Shown piece after piece: positions 55,050 to 63,635 of a DNA stretch of 64,000 nt (position 1 is the stretch's first letter; each line of letters starts with the position of its first letter). Below the pieces are notes generated by a model, which had not been told where the DNA came from, searched no databases, and was given only the letters and a program-made list of their open reading frames with translations. A program made the position numbers and the translations under genes. Location of the stretch: contig JANQQQ010000039.1 of the NCBI GenBank assembly GCA_028284935.1, forward strand, positions 434,001 to 498,000, given 5' to 3'. Source of the stretch: Croceivirga sp. Lineage in GTDB: Bacteria; Bacteroidota; Bacteroidia; Flavobacteriales; Flavobacteriaceae.

Positions 55050-56009
55050 TTAAAATGATGCAATTATATGATGGGCCACACGTAACGCTTCAGTACCTTG
55101 CTCCAAGGTCACAACAGGTTCCGTATTGTTGTTTATGGCATATGCGAAGGTTTCCAACTCGTCCAAAATAGCATTGTTTGGTTCTATTTCTGGATTTTCA
55201 AAATAGATTTGTTTTTTTTCGCCTTCGGCATTTTGCAAAATCATATCAAAATCCCCAGGTTGATCCGGAGCATCCTTCATTTTAACCACTTCTACCTTTT
55301 TATCCAAAAAATCAACTGAGATATAGGTATCCCGCTGGAAAAAACGCGATTTACGCATGTTTTTTAATGAAATCCTACTTGAAGTCAGGTTGGCTACGCA
55401 TCCATTTTCAAATTCCAATCTTGCATTGGCAATATCCGGTGAATTACTGATTACGGATACCCCGCTGGCATTGATATTTTTAACGTGGGAGGGAACAACA
55501 CTTAAAATCGCATCAATATCATGAATCATTAAATCCAGCACCACAGGAACATCGGTGCCACGGGGATTGAACTCAGCCAATCGATGGGTCTCAATGAACA
55601 TTGGATTTTTTATTTTGCTTTTTACGGCCAAAAAGGCTGGGTTAAAACGTTCAACGTGCCCTACTTGACCTTTTACGTTGTATTTGGTTTTTAGTGCTAC
55701 CAATTCTTCTGCCTCTTCCAGTGTATTGGTGATAGGTTTCTCAATGAAGATGTGCTTTCCCTTTTCCATGGCTTTCTTGGCACATTCATAGTGGGAAAGG
55801 GTTGGGGTCACAATGTCCACTACATCGACTGAATTAATTAAATCATTGATGTTTTCAAAGTAGGTATACCCAAATTCTTGCTGTACGTTTTTGGCCTGTA
55901 TTTCATCTGGGTCATGAAAACCTTTTAGTTCGTATTCTTCGGATTGATTTAATAATCTAAGGTGAATTTTTCCCAAGTGTCCGGCTCCGAGGACGCCAAC
56001 TTTCAACAT
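55050..56009 (-). CDS. Gfo/Idh/MocA family oxidoreductase
   Basis: The 319-residue protein has an N-terminal Rossmann domain (GVLGAGHLGKIHLRLL) and the family motif HIFIEKPITNTLEEA with the EKP lysine, then a substrate-binding domain with VLDLMIHDIDAILS. Members oxidise or reduce sugars and sugar derivatives with NAD(P). A role in cell-surface sugar or UDP-sugar metabolism is possible; the substrate cannot be deduced. It is the first gene of the long minus-strand run ending at gluconokinase and is divergent from pcm. Confidence 0.92.
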   Translation of the reverse strand: MLKVGVLGAGHLGKIHLRLLNQSEEYELKGFHDPDEIQAKNVQQEFGYTYFENINDLINSVDVVDIVTPTLSHYECAKKAMEKGKHIFIEKPITNTLEEAEELVALKTKYNVKGQVGHVERFNPAFLAVKSKIKNPMFIETHRLAEFNPRGTDVPVVLDLMIHDIDAILSVVPSHVKNINASGVSVISNSPDIANARLEFENGCVANLTSSRISLKNMRKSRFFQRDTYISVDFLDKKVEVVKMKDAPDQPGDFDMILQNAEGEKKQIYFENPEIEPNNAILDELETFAYAINNNTEPVVTLEQGTEALRVAHHIIASF

Positions 56010-56098
56010 AAGGTTTGTTTTTTCAAAAATACGGAGATAAAAAAAAGTGTGCTACTTTTTTGGGGGTTGCGTACTTTCGTATTCCAAACCAAAAAGGG

Positions 56099-56740
56099 AT
56101 GCAGGATACCTTTAAACATAAGGGAATGCGGAATCAATTGGTCAAAACTTTGACTGATAAGGGAATAACTGATATCAAGGTCTTGGAAGCCATAAAAACG
56201 ATTCCAAGGCATTTGTTTTTGAATAGTGGTTTTGAAGACCATGCCTATCAAGACAAGGCCTTCCCCATTGGGGCCAGCCAAACTATTTCACAGCCTTACA
56301 CCGTTGCTTTTCAAACGGAATTACTACGGCTACAACCCGATGCCAAAGTATTGGAAATAGGAACAGGGAGTGGCTATCAAACCGCTATCTTGTTACATCT
56401 TAAAGCAAAGGTGTACACGATTGAGCGTCAAAATGAGCTTTTTAAGGCCACGAAGCTTTTTTTTAATAAGATGGGGTATCGGCCCAAAAAAATGGTATTT
56501 GGTGATGGTTACAAAGGCCTGGAAGAAAATGCCCCATTTGATGGCATTGTAGTAACGGCAGGTGCTCCGGAAACACCCAAAGCCTTGCTGTCTCAGTTAA
56601 AGATAGATGGGAGGCTTGTTATTCCCGTTGGTCTTGAAGAGCAAGAAATGACCTTATACATCAGAAAATCCCAAAAGGAGTTTGAGAAAAAGACCTTTGG
56701 AAGTTTTCGCTTTGTACCTATGTTAGAGGATAAGAATTAA
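56099..56740 (+). CDS. pcm: Protein-L-isoaspartate O-methyltransferase
   Basis: The protein (213 residues from MQDTFKHK) repairs isoaspartyl residues in damaged proteins. It has the PCMT motifs PIGASQTISQPYTVAFQTELL, VLEIGTGSGYQTAIL and GAPETPKALL. I reject the ORF start 28 codons upstream because those residues lie in the intergenic promoter region, where TACTTTCG resembles a -7 box. It overlaps the stop of the convergent DUF5686 gene by 4 bases. Confidence 0.95.
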   Translation: MQDTFKHKGMRNQLVKTLTDKGITDIKVLEAIKTIPRHLFLNSGFEDHAYQDKAFPIGASQTISQPYTVAFQTELLRLQPDAKVLEIGTGSGYQTAILLHLKAKVYTIERQNELFKATKLFFNKMGYRPKKMVFGDGYKGLEENAPFDGIVVTAGAPETPKALLSQLKIDGRLVIPVGLEEQEMTLYIRKSQKEFEKKTFGSFRFVPMLEDKN

Positions 56741-59193
56741 AACTGTAGTCCTACGTTGATTCCACTTTCCGTAGTTCCCTCAAAATGGCTTTGGACGAAT
56801 CCTACACGGAAAAACCTGAATTTTTTCCATCCTAAGTTACCCAAGGAGACGCCCCATTCATAATAGGGTCGATTATTGCTGGTAGCCAATGTTTTGCCAC
56901 TTAGTATGAGGTGTGACTTTAGTTTGTTCAACAGCGGTATTTTACCCATAACGAAACCTTGAAAGTTATGTTCCAGATGCCCCTCAAAATAACTCTGATT
57001 GGTACTTAGGTCGTAATAGGGCAAGAGAAAGAATGAGTTGAGGTAATTACCACGGGTTATCCGTGTTCTATTTCCATTAAAGTGCTGGTAATCCACAAAC
57101 GAAATGTCATCGGCATCCAAGAAAGTTCCCGCTTTAAGGTTATAATACAACCTACCTTTATCCGCTATGGGAAAATCCTGAACCAATCTGATTTTGAATT
57201 GGTCAAAACGATTATTCGTTTCGCTCCCAGCAAACCCTTTTTCATATCCAAGAAAGAGCGTGGGATATCTGTCTTCGGAATAATTGAACTTTCCATTGGG
57301 ATAGCTAAGGTATTTTTGTCCAAAACGAATTCGGGTGTTCAGTGACAATTTTAGAATATCATGCCGGGTGATTGCCGCAGTGGCAAAATCCTGTGGATCC
57401 AAGGGATTATTTGAGGTGTAGTTGTCATCGCTGTCGATAATGACAAAGTCCGTGGTGTTGAACAGGGGCTTTCTTTCCTCATACCCCAGTTGGGCATACA
57501 GATATATACCGTTTATAAGTTCTTGGGAGTAAAAAAATTCTGAAAAATTACGTTCATAGAATTTAGCAAAGTTGCTTTCAAAAAAAAGGGAAACAATGGT
57601 ATTTCCGAAGGGGGAAATAGGATTGTTGTTGTTAAACTGGAGCACTTCATTTCCTCCCCTTAATCTTAAAAATGGCCGAGAGAAATTATTGAAACGGTAG
57701 GAAATTGATCCCTGAGGTCGAAAACGCTTGTCAGAAAGCCCATAATCCAGTTTGGTATTGATGTTAAACCGCGTTCCTTTTTCTTCATTGCGCTTCAGAT
57801 AATCCAGTTCTATGGCCCCACGGAAACCTTGTACGGTGTTAAAGGAAATATTGGCTAATGGGGACGTAAATGTGTAGTATTTGTCCTTAAAGGTATTGCT
57901 GTAGGTGTAGCCAAAGAAGAGGGAACCTAGGGTAAATCTATTTCCCTTGGCGTCAACGGAGTCCAAATATTTTTGGGATTTTCTAATGATCTGGAGACTA
58001 TCCTTTCTTTTATAGTCCGATGTTTCCTCTGTGGTCAGTGGTACTGGGCGAATGGTTTCCCAAAAAAGGGAATCCTTTTTATTGGCGTTCCCTTCGAAAG
58101 ATACCACTTCGTTGGTAAACTCTTTTTTGGAAAAAGATGGATTTAAATCATAGTTTTTGTAGCCTGCTGTAAACCTCCCGTTGCCCTTAAACCCCAAAAT
58201 GCGGTATTGAAAGTCGATACGTTGCAGGGTCTTTAACCATGCGTTTTGGGACGGAATATAATTAAAATCCTGCTTCAGATAGATGGTGTCCACTGGAACA
58301 ATTTGGGTTTGCTCGCCCGTAACACTAAAGTTGAGGGCATAAATGGCCCAAGTGTCTTCCACAATAAAAAGTTCTCCTGAAAATACCCGATCACCCGCCC
58401 TTCGTGGAATGACCCTAATTTTATTGATCAGTCGGTTCTCCTCATCATAGAAAGTCCCCTCCAACCGATACCTATAGTAGGCAAAGGCGTTGTCCGCGAT
58501 GGGCGATATGAGTTTGTTACCAAAGGTGACCGTATTGTTATAGAAAGAGAAGTTAACATCAGAGGCATTATTGAAGCTAAATCCGTTATCGTCCCCACTT
58601 ACTTTTGAGGCCAAAATACGTTCCTTGAATTCCCTTTTGCTCTTGGAAATTTCCGAAAGGGTTTCGGACAGGTAAATGATTCCTGAGCGCGTGGAATCCA
58701 AACCACCGCCGAAATCCCCTAAATCTTGCCCAAAAATCCTTTTAGGGGCATCTTTGATTCGTATGAGACCTTTGGAATAAAAATCGGCAGTATAGGCCAA
58801 TAACTTCGATCGGTATTTTTTTCGGTTGGCGATAGCATTGCGAATCACACGATTGGCGGGGTTTTCTTCAGCTTTTACCGTTATTTCATCCAGGTTAAGA
58901 ACCTGCTCCGCCAGCACGACATTCAATTCAAAGGGAAGCTTGCTTACCTCAATCCTTTCTTTTTTGGTTTTGTATCCCAAGAACTTGAAGACTACCGTAT
59001 AAGTCCCTGTATTCTCAAGTTCTAGATTAAATTCCCCATTTTCGTTAGTGGTTGTACCGTTGGCAGAGGATTCGAAATAAATGTTTACAAAGGGCAAAGC
59101 ATCTCCCTTATCATTTTTCACGGTACCGACGACCTGGGCATTTATCGATAACATTGGGCCAAATAGGAAGAGAAGCAAATAGTTTGGTTTCAA
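56737..59193 (-). CDS. DUF5686 and carboxypeptidase-regulatory-like domain outer-membrane protein
   Basis: The 818-residue protein has a signal peptide ending SINAQ, a carboxypeptidase-regulatory-like domain (about 20-110, VVGTVKNDKGDALPFVNIYF) and a long DUF5686 region whose alternating aromatic pattern and C-terminal LQF suggest a beta-barrel. It is widespread in Bacteroidota and of unknown function. It resembles a receptor without a plug domain. There is no ATG in a usable place, so the start is a TTG. It is a single gene 88 bases after smpB. Confidence 0.85.
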   Translation of the reverse strand: MKPNYLLLFLFGPMLSINAQVVGTVKNDKGDALPFVNIYFESSANGTTTNENGEFNLELENTGTYTVVFKFLGYKTKKERIEVSKLPFELNVVLAEQVLNLDEITVKAEENPANRVIRNAIANRKKYRSKLLAYTADFYSKGLIRIKDAPKRIFGQDLGDFGGGLDSTRSGIIYLSETLSEISKSKREFKERILASKVSGDDNGFSFNNASDVNFSFYNNTVTFGNKLISPIADNAFAYYRYRLEGTFYDEENRLINKIRVIPRRAGDRVFSGELFIVEDTWAIYALNFSVTGEQTQIVPVDTIYLKQDFNYIPSQNAWLKTLQRIDFQYRILGFKGNGRFTAGYKNYDLNPSFSKKEFTNEVVSFEGNANKKDSLFWETIRPVPLTTEETSDYKRKDSLQIIRKSQKYLDSVDAKGNRFTLGSLFFGYTYSNTFKDKYYTFTSPLANISFNTVQGFRGAIELDYLKRNEEKGTRFNINTKLDYGLSDKRFRPQGSISYRFNNFSRPFLRLRGGNEVLQFNNNNPISPFGNTIVSLFFESNFAKFYERNFSEFFYSQELINGIYLYAQLGYEERKPLFNTTDFVIIDSDDNYTSNNPLDPQDFATAAITRHDILKLSLNTRIRFGQKYLSYPNGKFNYSEDRYPTLFLGYEKGFAGSETNNRFDQFKIRLVQDFPIADKGRLYYNLKAGTFLDADDISFVDYQHFNGNRTRITRGNYLNSFFLLPYYDLSTNQSYFEGHLEHNFQGFVMGKIPLLNKLKSHLILSGKTLATSNNRPYYEWGVSLGNLGWKKFRFFRVGFVQSHFEGTTESGINVGLQF

Positions 59194-59281
59194 CCTTGTG
59201 CTTGATTTGAAGTTACGCCCGCAATAATAGATCGGATTAGTAGGTAATAGCGTTTAGCTTTTGTTAAAATTGGAGTTGAAT

Positions 59282-59740
59282 CTATCTAAAGTCTTTTTTG
59301 ACCCTATCCAAATTTCGTTTGTTGTCCCTGTCTTTTATCGTTTCCCTTTTGTCATATTGCTTTTTTCCCCGCGCTAGGGCAATATTCATTTTTGCCAACC
59401 CGCGGTCATTAATGAAAACATTGATGGGGACGATGGTAAGTCCGGAGGTGTTCACCTCCTTGCGGAGTTTCTTCAGCTCCCTTTTGTTCAATAGCAATTT
59501 TCTGGAAGCCTTTGGTTTGTGATTATAGTGGCCACCATGGCTATATTCGTCAATCTGCATATTGATGACAAAAAGCTCACCACGCTCATTGAATTCACAA
59601 AAGCTTTGTGAGAGGGAAGCCTTCCCTAGCCTTAGGGACTTAATTTCCGTTCCACCAAGAACAATGCCCGCGGTATATTTGTCCAACAGTTCATAATCGA
59701 AAGTGGCCCTTTTGTTTTTTATGTTGATGCGCTTTTGCAT
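59282..59740 (-). CDS. smpB: SsrA-binding protein SmpB
   Basis: The 152-residue OB-fold protein binds tmRNA and brings it to stalled ribosomes. It has the family blocks [41 protein letters not shown] and the basic tail [17 protein letters not shown] use the ATG (MQKRINIKN) and not the TTG three codons before. No tmRNA gene is recognisable in this window. Confidence 0.96.
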   Translation of the reverse strand: MQKRINIKNKRATFDYELLDKYTAGIVLGGTEIKSLRLGKASLSQSFCEFNERGELFVINMQIDEYSHGGHYNHKPKASRKLLLNKRELKKLRKEVNTSGLTIVPINVFINDRGLAKMNIALARGKKQYDKRETIKDRDNKRNLDRVKKDFR

Positions 59741-59818
59741 GGGTTGCAAAAATAGTCGGATTTGATAAAACTGTAATGAAATGCCGTTTTTGACGATAAT
59801 TAGAATAAATCGAACCTA

Positions 59819-60574
59819 ATGAAAGCTTATTTTTTTATCATTCCCTTCCTAATTTTTTACTCCTGTAGGCAAAATAGTGCCCCAGAATCGATAACGGCAC
59901 AGCACATTGTGGACAAATCCATTGCCATAAGTGGAGGAAACAACTATTTGACCCATGACGTTTCTTACAATTTTAGGGATAGGCACTATGAATCGAAAAA
60001 CAGGGATGGTAAAAAAGTCCTGAAACGCATTACCAAAACAGATTCGATAACCATAACCGATGTTAAAAAGGGCAATGATTTTCAACGTTTTTTTGATGGG
60101 AACTTAGTCTCGTTGTCAGATACGATTGCTGATAAATACTCGAATTCCGTGAATTCCGTTCATTATTTTTCAAGACTTCCGTTCGGTTTAAACGACAGGG
60201 CCGTTAAAAAGGAACTTTTGGGGCAAACCAGGATTAAGGGAAAGGACTTTTACAAGGTCAAAGTGACTTTTGCCCAGGAAAATGGGGGAGAGGATTTTGA
60301 GGACACCTATTTGTATTGGTTTGAAAAAAATGATTTCAAACCGAAGTATTTGGCCTATGAATTCCATACAAATGGAGGTGGTATACGTTTTAGGGAAGCC
60401 TATAACGAGCGCTACGTCGGCGGTATCCGATTTGTGGATTACAACAACCTAAAGCCCCAAAAGGGACAGAAAATCGACTTTTTTAAGATTGATAGTTTGT
60501 TCGCTGCCAACCAATTGGAGCTTTTGTCCAGAATAGAGTTAAAGGAAATACGGGTAACGCCTTCCTCGGATTAA
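59819..60574 (+). CDS. DUF6503 family lipoprotein
   Basis: The 251-residue protein has a lipoprotein signal ending FYSC (Cys16) and a beta-rich mature domain that matches a Bacteroidota family I know as DUF6503. Members are sometimes labelled deoxyribose-phosphate aldolase, which is unsupported: no aldolase motif is visible. The fold resembles outer-membrane lipoprotein sorting factors (LolA/LolB-like) in its LPFGLNDRAVKK and LYWFEKNDFKP segments, but that is a weak inference. It overlaps the stop of the histidine phosphatase gene by 4 bases. Confidence 0.72.
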   Translation: MKAYFFIIPFLIFYSCRQNSAPESITAQHIVDKSIAISGGNNYLTHDVSYNFRDRHYESKNRDGKKVLKRITKTDSITITDVKKGNDFQRFFDGNLVSLSDTIADKYSNSVNSVHYFSRLPFGLNDRAVKKELLGQTRIKGKDFYKVKVTFAQENGGEDFEDTYLYWFEKNDFKPKYLAYEFHTNGGGIRFREAYNERYVGGIRFVDYNNLKPQKGQKIDFFKIDSLFAANQLELLSRIELKEIRVTPSSD

Positions 60575-61134
60575 TCCATATTCAATCGTATATGGGTGAC
60601 CTGGTCGTCAAGAAATCGAACGATAAAGAGGCTTGAATTATCATCGTCATCCATTGCTGTGTATTTTTCCTCTCCCAAAAGCCTATTTACTAAATCCGGT
60701 GTGGTATTGCTATGCCCAACTACCAAAACATTGGTTCCTATATTCTTTGCTATAAATTCCTCAATATTGAGGTCCTGGGGGTCGTAGAATTCAATGTCTA
60801 TATTCTTTTTAACGGAAGTTGGCGCTGCGGTCATGGTGGTACGCTCGTAATTGGTGGAATAGATGGCATCCAAGGGAACATGATCAAAAACTTCGGCCCA
60901 TCGTATGGCCCTATCCAGTCCTTTTTGTTTGAGCTCTGGGTCAGGGTCATCCATATCACTTCGGTCTTTTTCCGAATGTCGAATCAAATAAAAGGTTGAA
61001 ACAACCGGTTCTGTGTTTATTTGAATATCTTTGGACGAATTGTTGCATCCAATAATTCCCCCACATAAGAAAAAAGAAATACAAAGGACACGTATTGTTT
61101 TGTACGATAGCCGGACTGAGCTCCACATAAACAT
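60571..61134 (-). CDS. Histidine phosphatase (phosphoglycerate mutase-like) lipoprotein
   Basis: The 187-residue protein has an N-terminal signal with a lipobox (FLCGGIIGC, Cys near residue 30) and a histidine-phosphatase domain with the RHS catalytic motif LIRHSEKDR and the second His in VVGHSNTTPD. It is exported, so it probably dephosphorylates small molecules in the envelope, as other exported members do. The substrate is unknown. Three start codons are available, and I use the upstream ATG. It is divergent from the PorP/SprF gene with 43 bases between. Confidence 0.88.
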   Translation of the reverse strand: MFMWSSVRLSYKTIRVLCISFFLCGGIIGCNNSSKDIQINTEPVVSTFYLIRHSEKDRSDMDDPDPELKQKGLDRAIRWAEVFDHVPLDAIYSTNYERTTMTAAPTSVKKNIDIEFYDPQDLNIEEFIAKNIGTNVLVVGHSNTTPDLVNRLLGEEKYTAMDDDDNSSLFIVRFLDDQVTHIRLNMD

Positions 61135-61177
61135 CAATTTGTATAGTTAAAAGTAGCATTAAATTTTTTATTTGTCT

Positions 61178-62929
61178 ATGCGAAAGCCTGTTTTGACGGC
61201 GGTTTTATTGATACTTCTGGGAAAAAGTTTTGCTCAGGAGACGGAACTACCCCCTGATTTTAGACAACATAATTTAACGCTGTTTAATTCCAATTTGTTC
61301 AATCCCACCTTTAGCTTTGATAGGAATTCACCACGATCCGCTGCATTATGGTCCAGATGGCAATGGCAGAATTTGGATGGAGACCCCACAACCCTGTTTT
61401 TCAATTATTCCCAGAAAATCAGTCCTATATTAGCGGGAGGGCTCGGTTTTCTGCAGCAAAATACCGGTATTTACCTTCAGCGCGGGGCCAACCTTAATCT
61501 GGGCTGGAAACTTGCCTTGGACGAAAAAACCGCACTTTTTTTAGGAAGCAATATTTTTATATTTGGTCAGGAATTGGCAAACGAACAACAAATTCCTTCG
61601 CCGGATGTCAATCCTGTATCCATAACTTCAGAAAATAGCTTTGCAATGCAGCTTTCGCCAGGCATCCGTTTATCAAGTGGAAGCTTTAATGCTGGGCTTA
61701 GCTTACAAAGCGCAATTAATTTGGCACTTAGCGGGCCTGATGCCAATAGCACTGATGTGGTTCAGGGATTTGTGAGCAATGACTTTCCTTTAAGACTTTT
61801 TGCCTCTGAGGCTATCTTAAGACCTCAAGCCTATGTTCGGGCCGTTTCCGATTTTGATACACAAGTGGGTATTTTAGCCTTATTAAGACATCCTAATTTT
61901 TGGGCACAAGGCGGTTATAATAGTTTTTATGGTCCTTCTTTGGGAATTGGTGTAACCGTGGCCAAAACAATTTCTGTTGGGGGTCTAATGGAGTTTGCCA
62001 CTGGGGACCTCTCCAATGAGGACGCTACCTTTGAGTTGGTGCTTTCCTATTCCATTGGCAAACAAAGTTTTGTTGAAGAGCCCGTGGACGATTTTGAACC
62101 AATACCTGAGTCCCTTCCAGCTGAGGAAGAAGCACTCTCAAAAAGGCAGCGACGACGCTTGGAAAAGAGAAGGTTGGATTCTATTGAACAAGCGGAAAAG
62201 GCCGCCACCCTACTTAGAATGGAGAAAAGACGAATGGATAGTATTAATACTACCAGGGTCAAAGAAAGGAGTGAACAGGTAAGGGACTCCATTGCCCAAG
62301 CAAAATCCAAGAAAGCGGCTTTGGACAAGGAACAGGAGGAAAAGGAACCAGATACCGAAAAACAAGAGGTGCTTAAGGATAGTAAACCCAAACCTCTTTC
62401 AAAAAGACAACAGAGACGTTTGGAAAAGAGGCGCCTCGACTCCATAGAACAAGCAGAAAAAGCTGCCGCCCTCATAAGAAGCGAGAAAAGACGAATGGAC
62501 AGTATTAATACTACCAGGGTTAAAGAAAGAAGGGAACAAGAAATAAGGGACTCCATTGCCCAAGCAAAATCCAGGGAAATTGCTTTGGTCAAGGAACAGG
62601 CAAGGTTGGATAGCATTGCCGCGGTTGAACTTAAAAAGGATGTGGATCTATTGCCCAATGAGCGGTACGAGGAGGTGAGAAAAGGGGAGGGGTTAGAACC
62701 TGGATTCTATTTGATCGCCAATGTCTTTGGTACGAAAAAATACTATGAGAATTTCATGAGGACCCTAAAGGGTATGGGATTGAGCCCAGGATCTTTTTAC
62801 CGCAAAGCAAACGGATATAATTATGTATATCTAAAAAGGTACAATTCAATCAATGAAGCTAGGCAAGCCCGAGATAGCAAGTTTGATGGGAGGTATCAGG
62901 ACAAACTTTGGATATTTAGGATTCGCTAG
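61178..62929 (+). CDS. PorP/SprF family type IX secretion protein with repeat linker and SPOR domain
   Basis: The 583-residue protein has a signal peptide (ending SFAQ), an N-terminal PorP/SprF beta-barrel domain (about 25-300), a charged coiled-coil linker built of two near-identical 58- and 59-residue repeats (320-377 and 407-465), and a C-terminal SPOR-like domain (508-583, GFYLIANVFGTKKYYE and KANGYNYVYLKRY). SPOR domains bind denuded peptidoglycan. PorP/SprF proteins belong to the type IX secretion and gliding system. The layout suggests an outer-membrane protein tethered to the cell wall, which is inference. The start is the ATG at MRKPVL, not the TTG before it. Confidence 0.88.
   Translation: MRKPVLTAVLLILLGKSFAQETELPPDFRQHNLTLFNSNLFNPTFSFDRNSPRSAALWSRWQWQNLDGDPTTLFFNYSQKISPILAGGLGFLQQNTGIYLQRGANLNLGWKLALDEKTALFLGSNIFIFGQELANEQQIPSPDVNPVSITSENSFAMQLSPGIRLSSGSFNAGLSLQSAINLALSGPDANSTDVVQGFVSNDFPLRLFASEAILRPQAYVRAVSDFDTQVGILALLRHPNFWAQGGYNSFYGPSLGIGVTVAKTISVGGLMEFATGDLSNEDATFELVLSYSIGKQSFVEEPVDDFEPIPESLPAEEEALSKRQRRRLEKRRLDSIEQAEKAATLLRMEKRRMDSINTTRVKERSEQVRDSIAQAKSKKAALDKEQEEKEPDTEKQEVLKDSKPKPLSKRQQRRLEKRRLDSIEQAEKAAALIRSEKRRMDSINTTRVKERREQEIRDSIAQAKSREIALVKEQARLDSIAAVELKKDVDLLPNERYEEVRKGEGLEPGFYLIANVFGTKKYYENFMRTLKGMGLSPGSFYRKANGYNYVYLKRYNSINEARQARDSKFDGRYQDKLWIFRIR
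62135..62572 (+). repeat. Internal tandem repeat in the PorP/SprF linker
   Basis: Two direct copies (62135-62308 and 62396-62572) code for nearly the same 58-59 residues, starting LSKRQ and ending DSIAQAKS, with an acidic 29-residue spacer between them. The second copy has one extra residue. Nucleotide differences are mainly synonymous, so the protein sequence is conserved. This is a coding repeat, not a CRISPR array. Confidence 0.9.
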
Positions 62930-62940
62930 GGCCCTTGTTC

Positions 62941-63534
62941 CTAACCTACCTCATTATCTACGAGGTGGGTCAAATAGGCCATGGTATTGACCAAATATTT
63001 TCTGTCACGGGTCATCGTGGCCATGGCCACTGCACCACTTAGCATGGTGTACAGTTGTTTGGCAAATTGGAGGGGAGGGACTGGAATTTTAATTTCCCCA
63101 GATTTTACCCCATTCTCCAAGACCAATGCAATTTTACCTTCTATTTCACTTAGGGTTTCGTTGCACGCTGCCGCCAAGAGTTTATTGTTGTTTTGTGCAT
63201 CAATGCCTACACTTAGGACCGGGCATCCACCCATAGGCATGGTAAACACGTCGTATTGTCTGTAGAAATTAATTAAGGAATGCAACTTATCCATGGCATT
63301 TCCTTCCACCGATAATAGTTCGTCGAATTTGGCCAGTAATTGATTTCTGTTGAATTCAAAAGCCGAAAGTGCCAAAGCTTCCTTATTCTCAAAATTTCCA
63401 TAGATAGCTCCTTTGGTCAGGCCAGTTGCCTCGGTCAAATGGCTCATGCTGGTTCCTACATAGCCATGTTTCGTAAAAATGGGGGCAACCGTTTCTATGA
63501 TGTACTTGGTGGTTCGTTCAGCCTTGGAAGACAT
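62941..63534 (-). CDS. TetR/AcrR family transcriptional regulator
   Basis: The 197-residue protein has an N-terminal TetR helix-turn-helix (about residues 5-55, with KHGYVGTSMSHLTEATGLTKGAIYGNFENKE read in parts) and a helical ligand-binding domain that includes GGCPVLSVGIDAQ. It resembles the AcrR/NemR-like subgroup that controls efflux or detoxification genes. No target gene is evident: clpB lies upstream on the same strand beyond a terminator, and the PorP/SprF gene converges 11 bases away. Confidence 0.93.
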   Translation of the reverse strand: MSSKAERTTKYIIETVAPIFTKHGYVGTSMSHLTEATGLTKGAIYGNFENKEALALSAFEFNRNQLLAKFDELLSVEGNAMDKLHSLINFYRQYDVFTMPMGGCPVLSVGIDAQNNNKLLAAACNETLSEIEGKIALVLENGVKSGEIKIPVPPLQFAKQLYTMLSGAVAMATMTRDRKYLVNTMAYLTHLVDNEVG

Positions 63535-63585
63535 AGGTTTGGGTTTTAGGCGAAGATATAAAAATTATATACTGGATGGTATAAC

Positions 63586-63620
63586 CAAAAAAAGGGGCAC
63601 TTAAAAGCACCCCTTTTTTA
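63586..63620 (-). terminator. Intrinsic terminator of clpB
   Basis: AAAAAGGGG and CCCCTTTTT form the stem around a 12-base loop, with a T-run on the minus strand. It lies just after the clpB stop codon and is symmetric enough to work on both strands. Confidence 0.85.
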
Positions 63621-63635
63621 AAGATACCTCCATCA

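Noticed and set aside
62135-62572. Repeated sequence that might be a CRISPR array
   Set aside because: There are only two long copies, in frame inside a protein gene, with an in-frame spacer; no short direct repeats and no cas genes are present.
62047-62658. Long minus-strand ORF opposite the PorP/SprF linker (203 codons, Ser/Leu rich)
   Set aside because: It is the complement of the Arg/Glu/Lys-rich coding repeats, and the plus-strand gene is clearly real.
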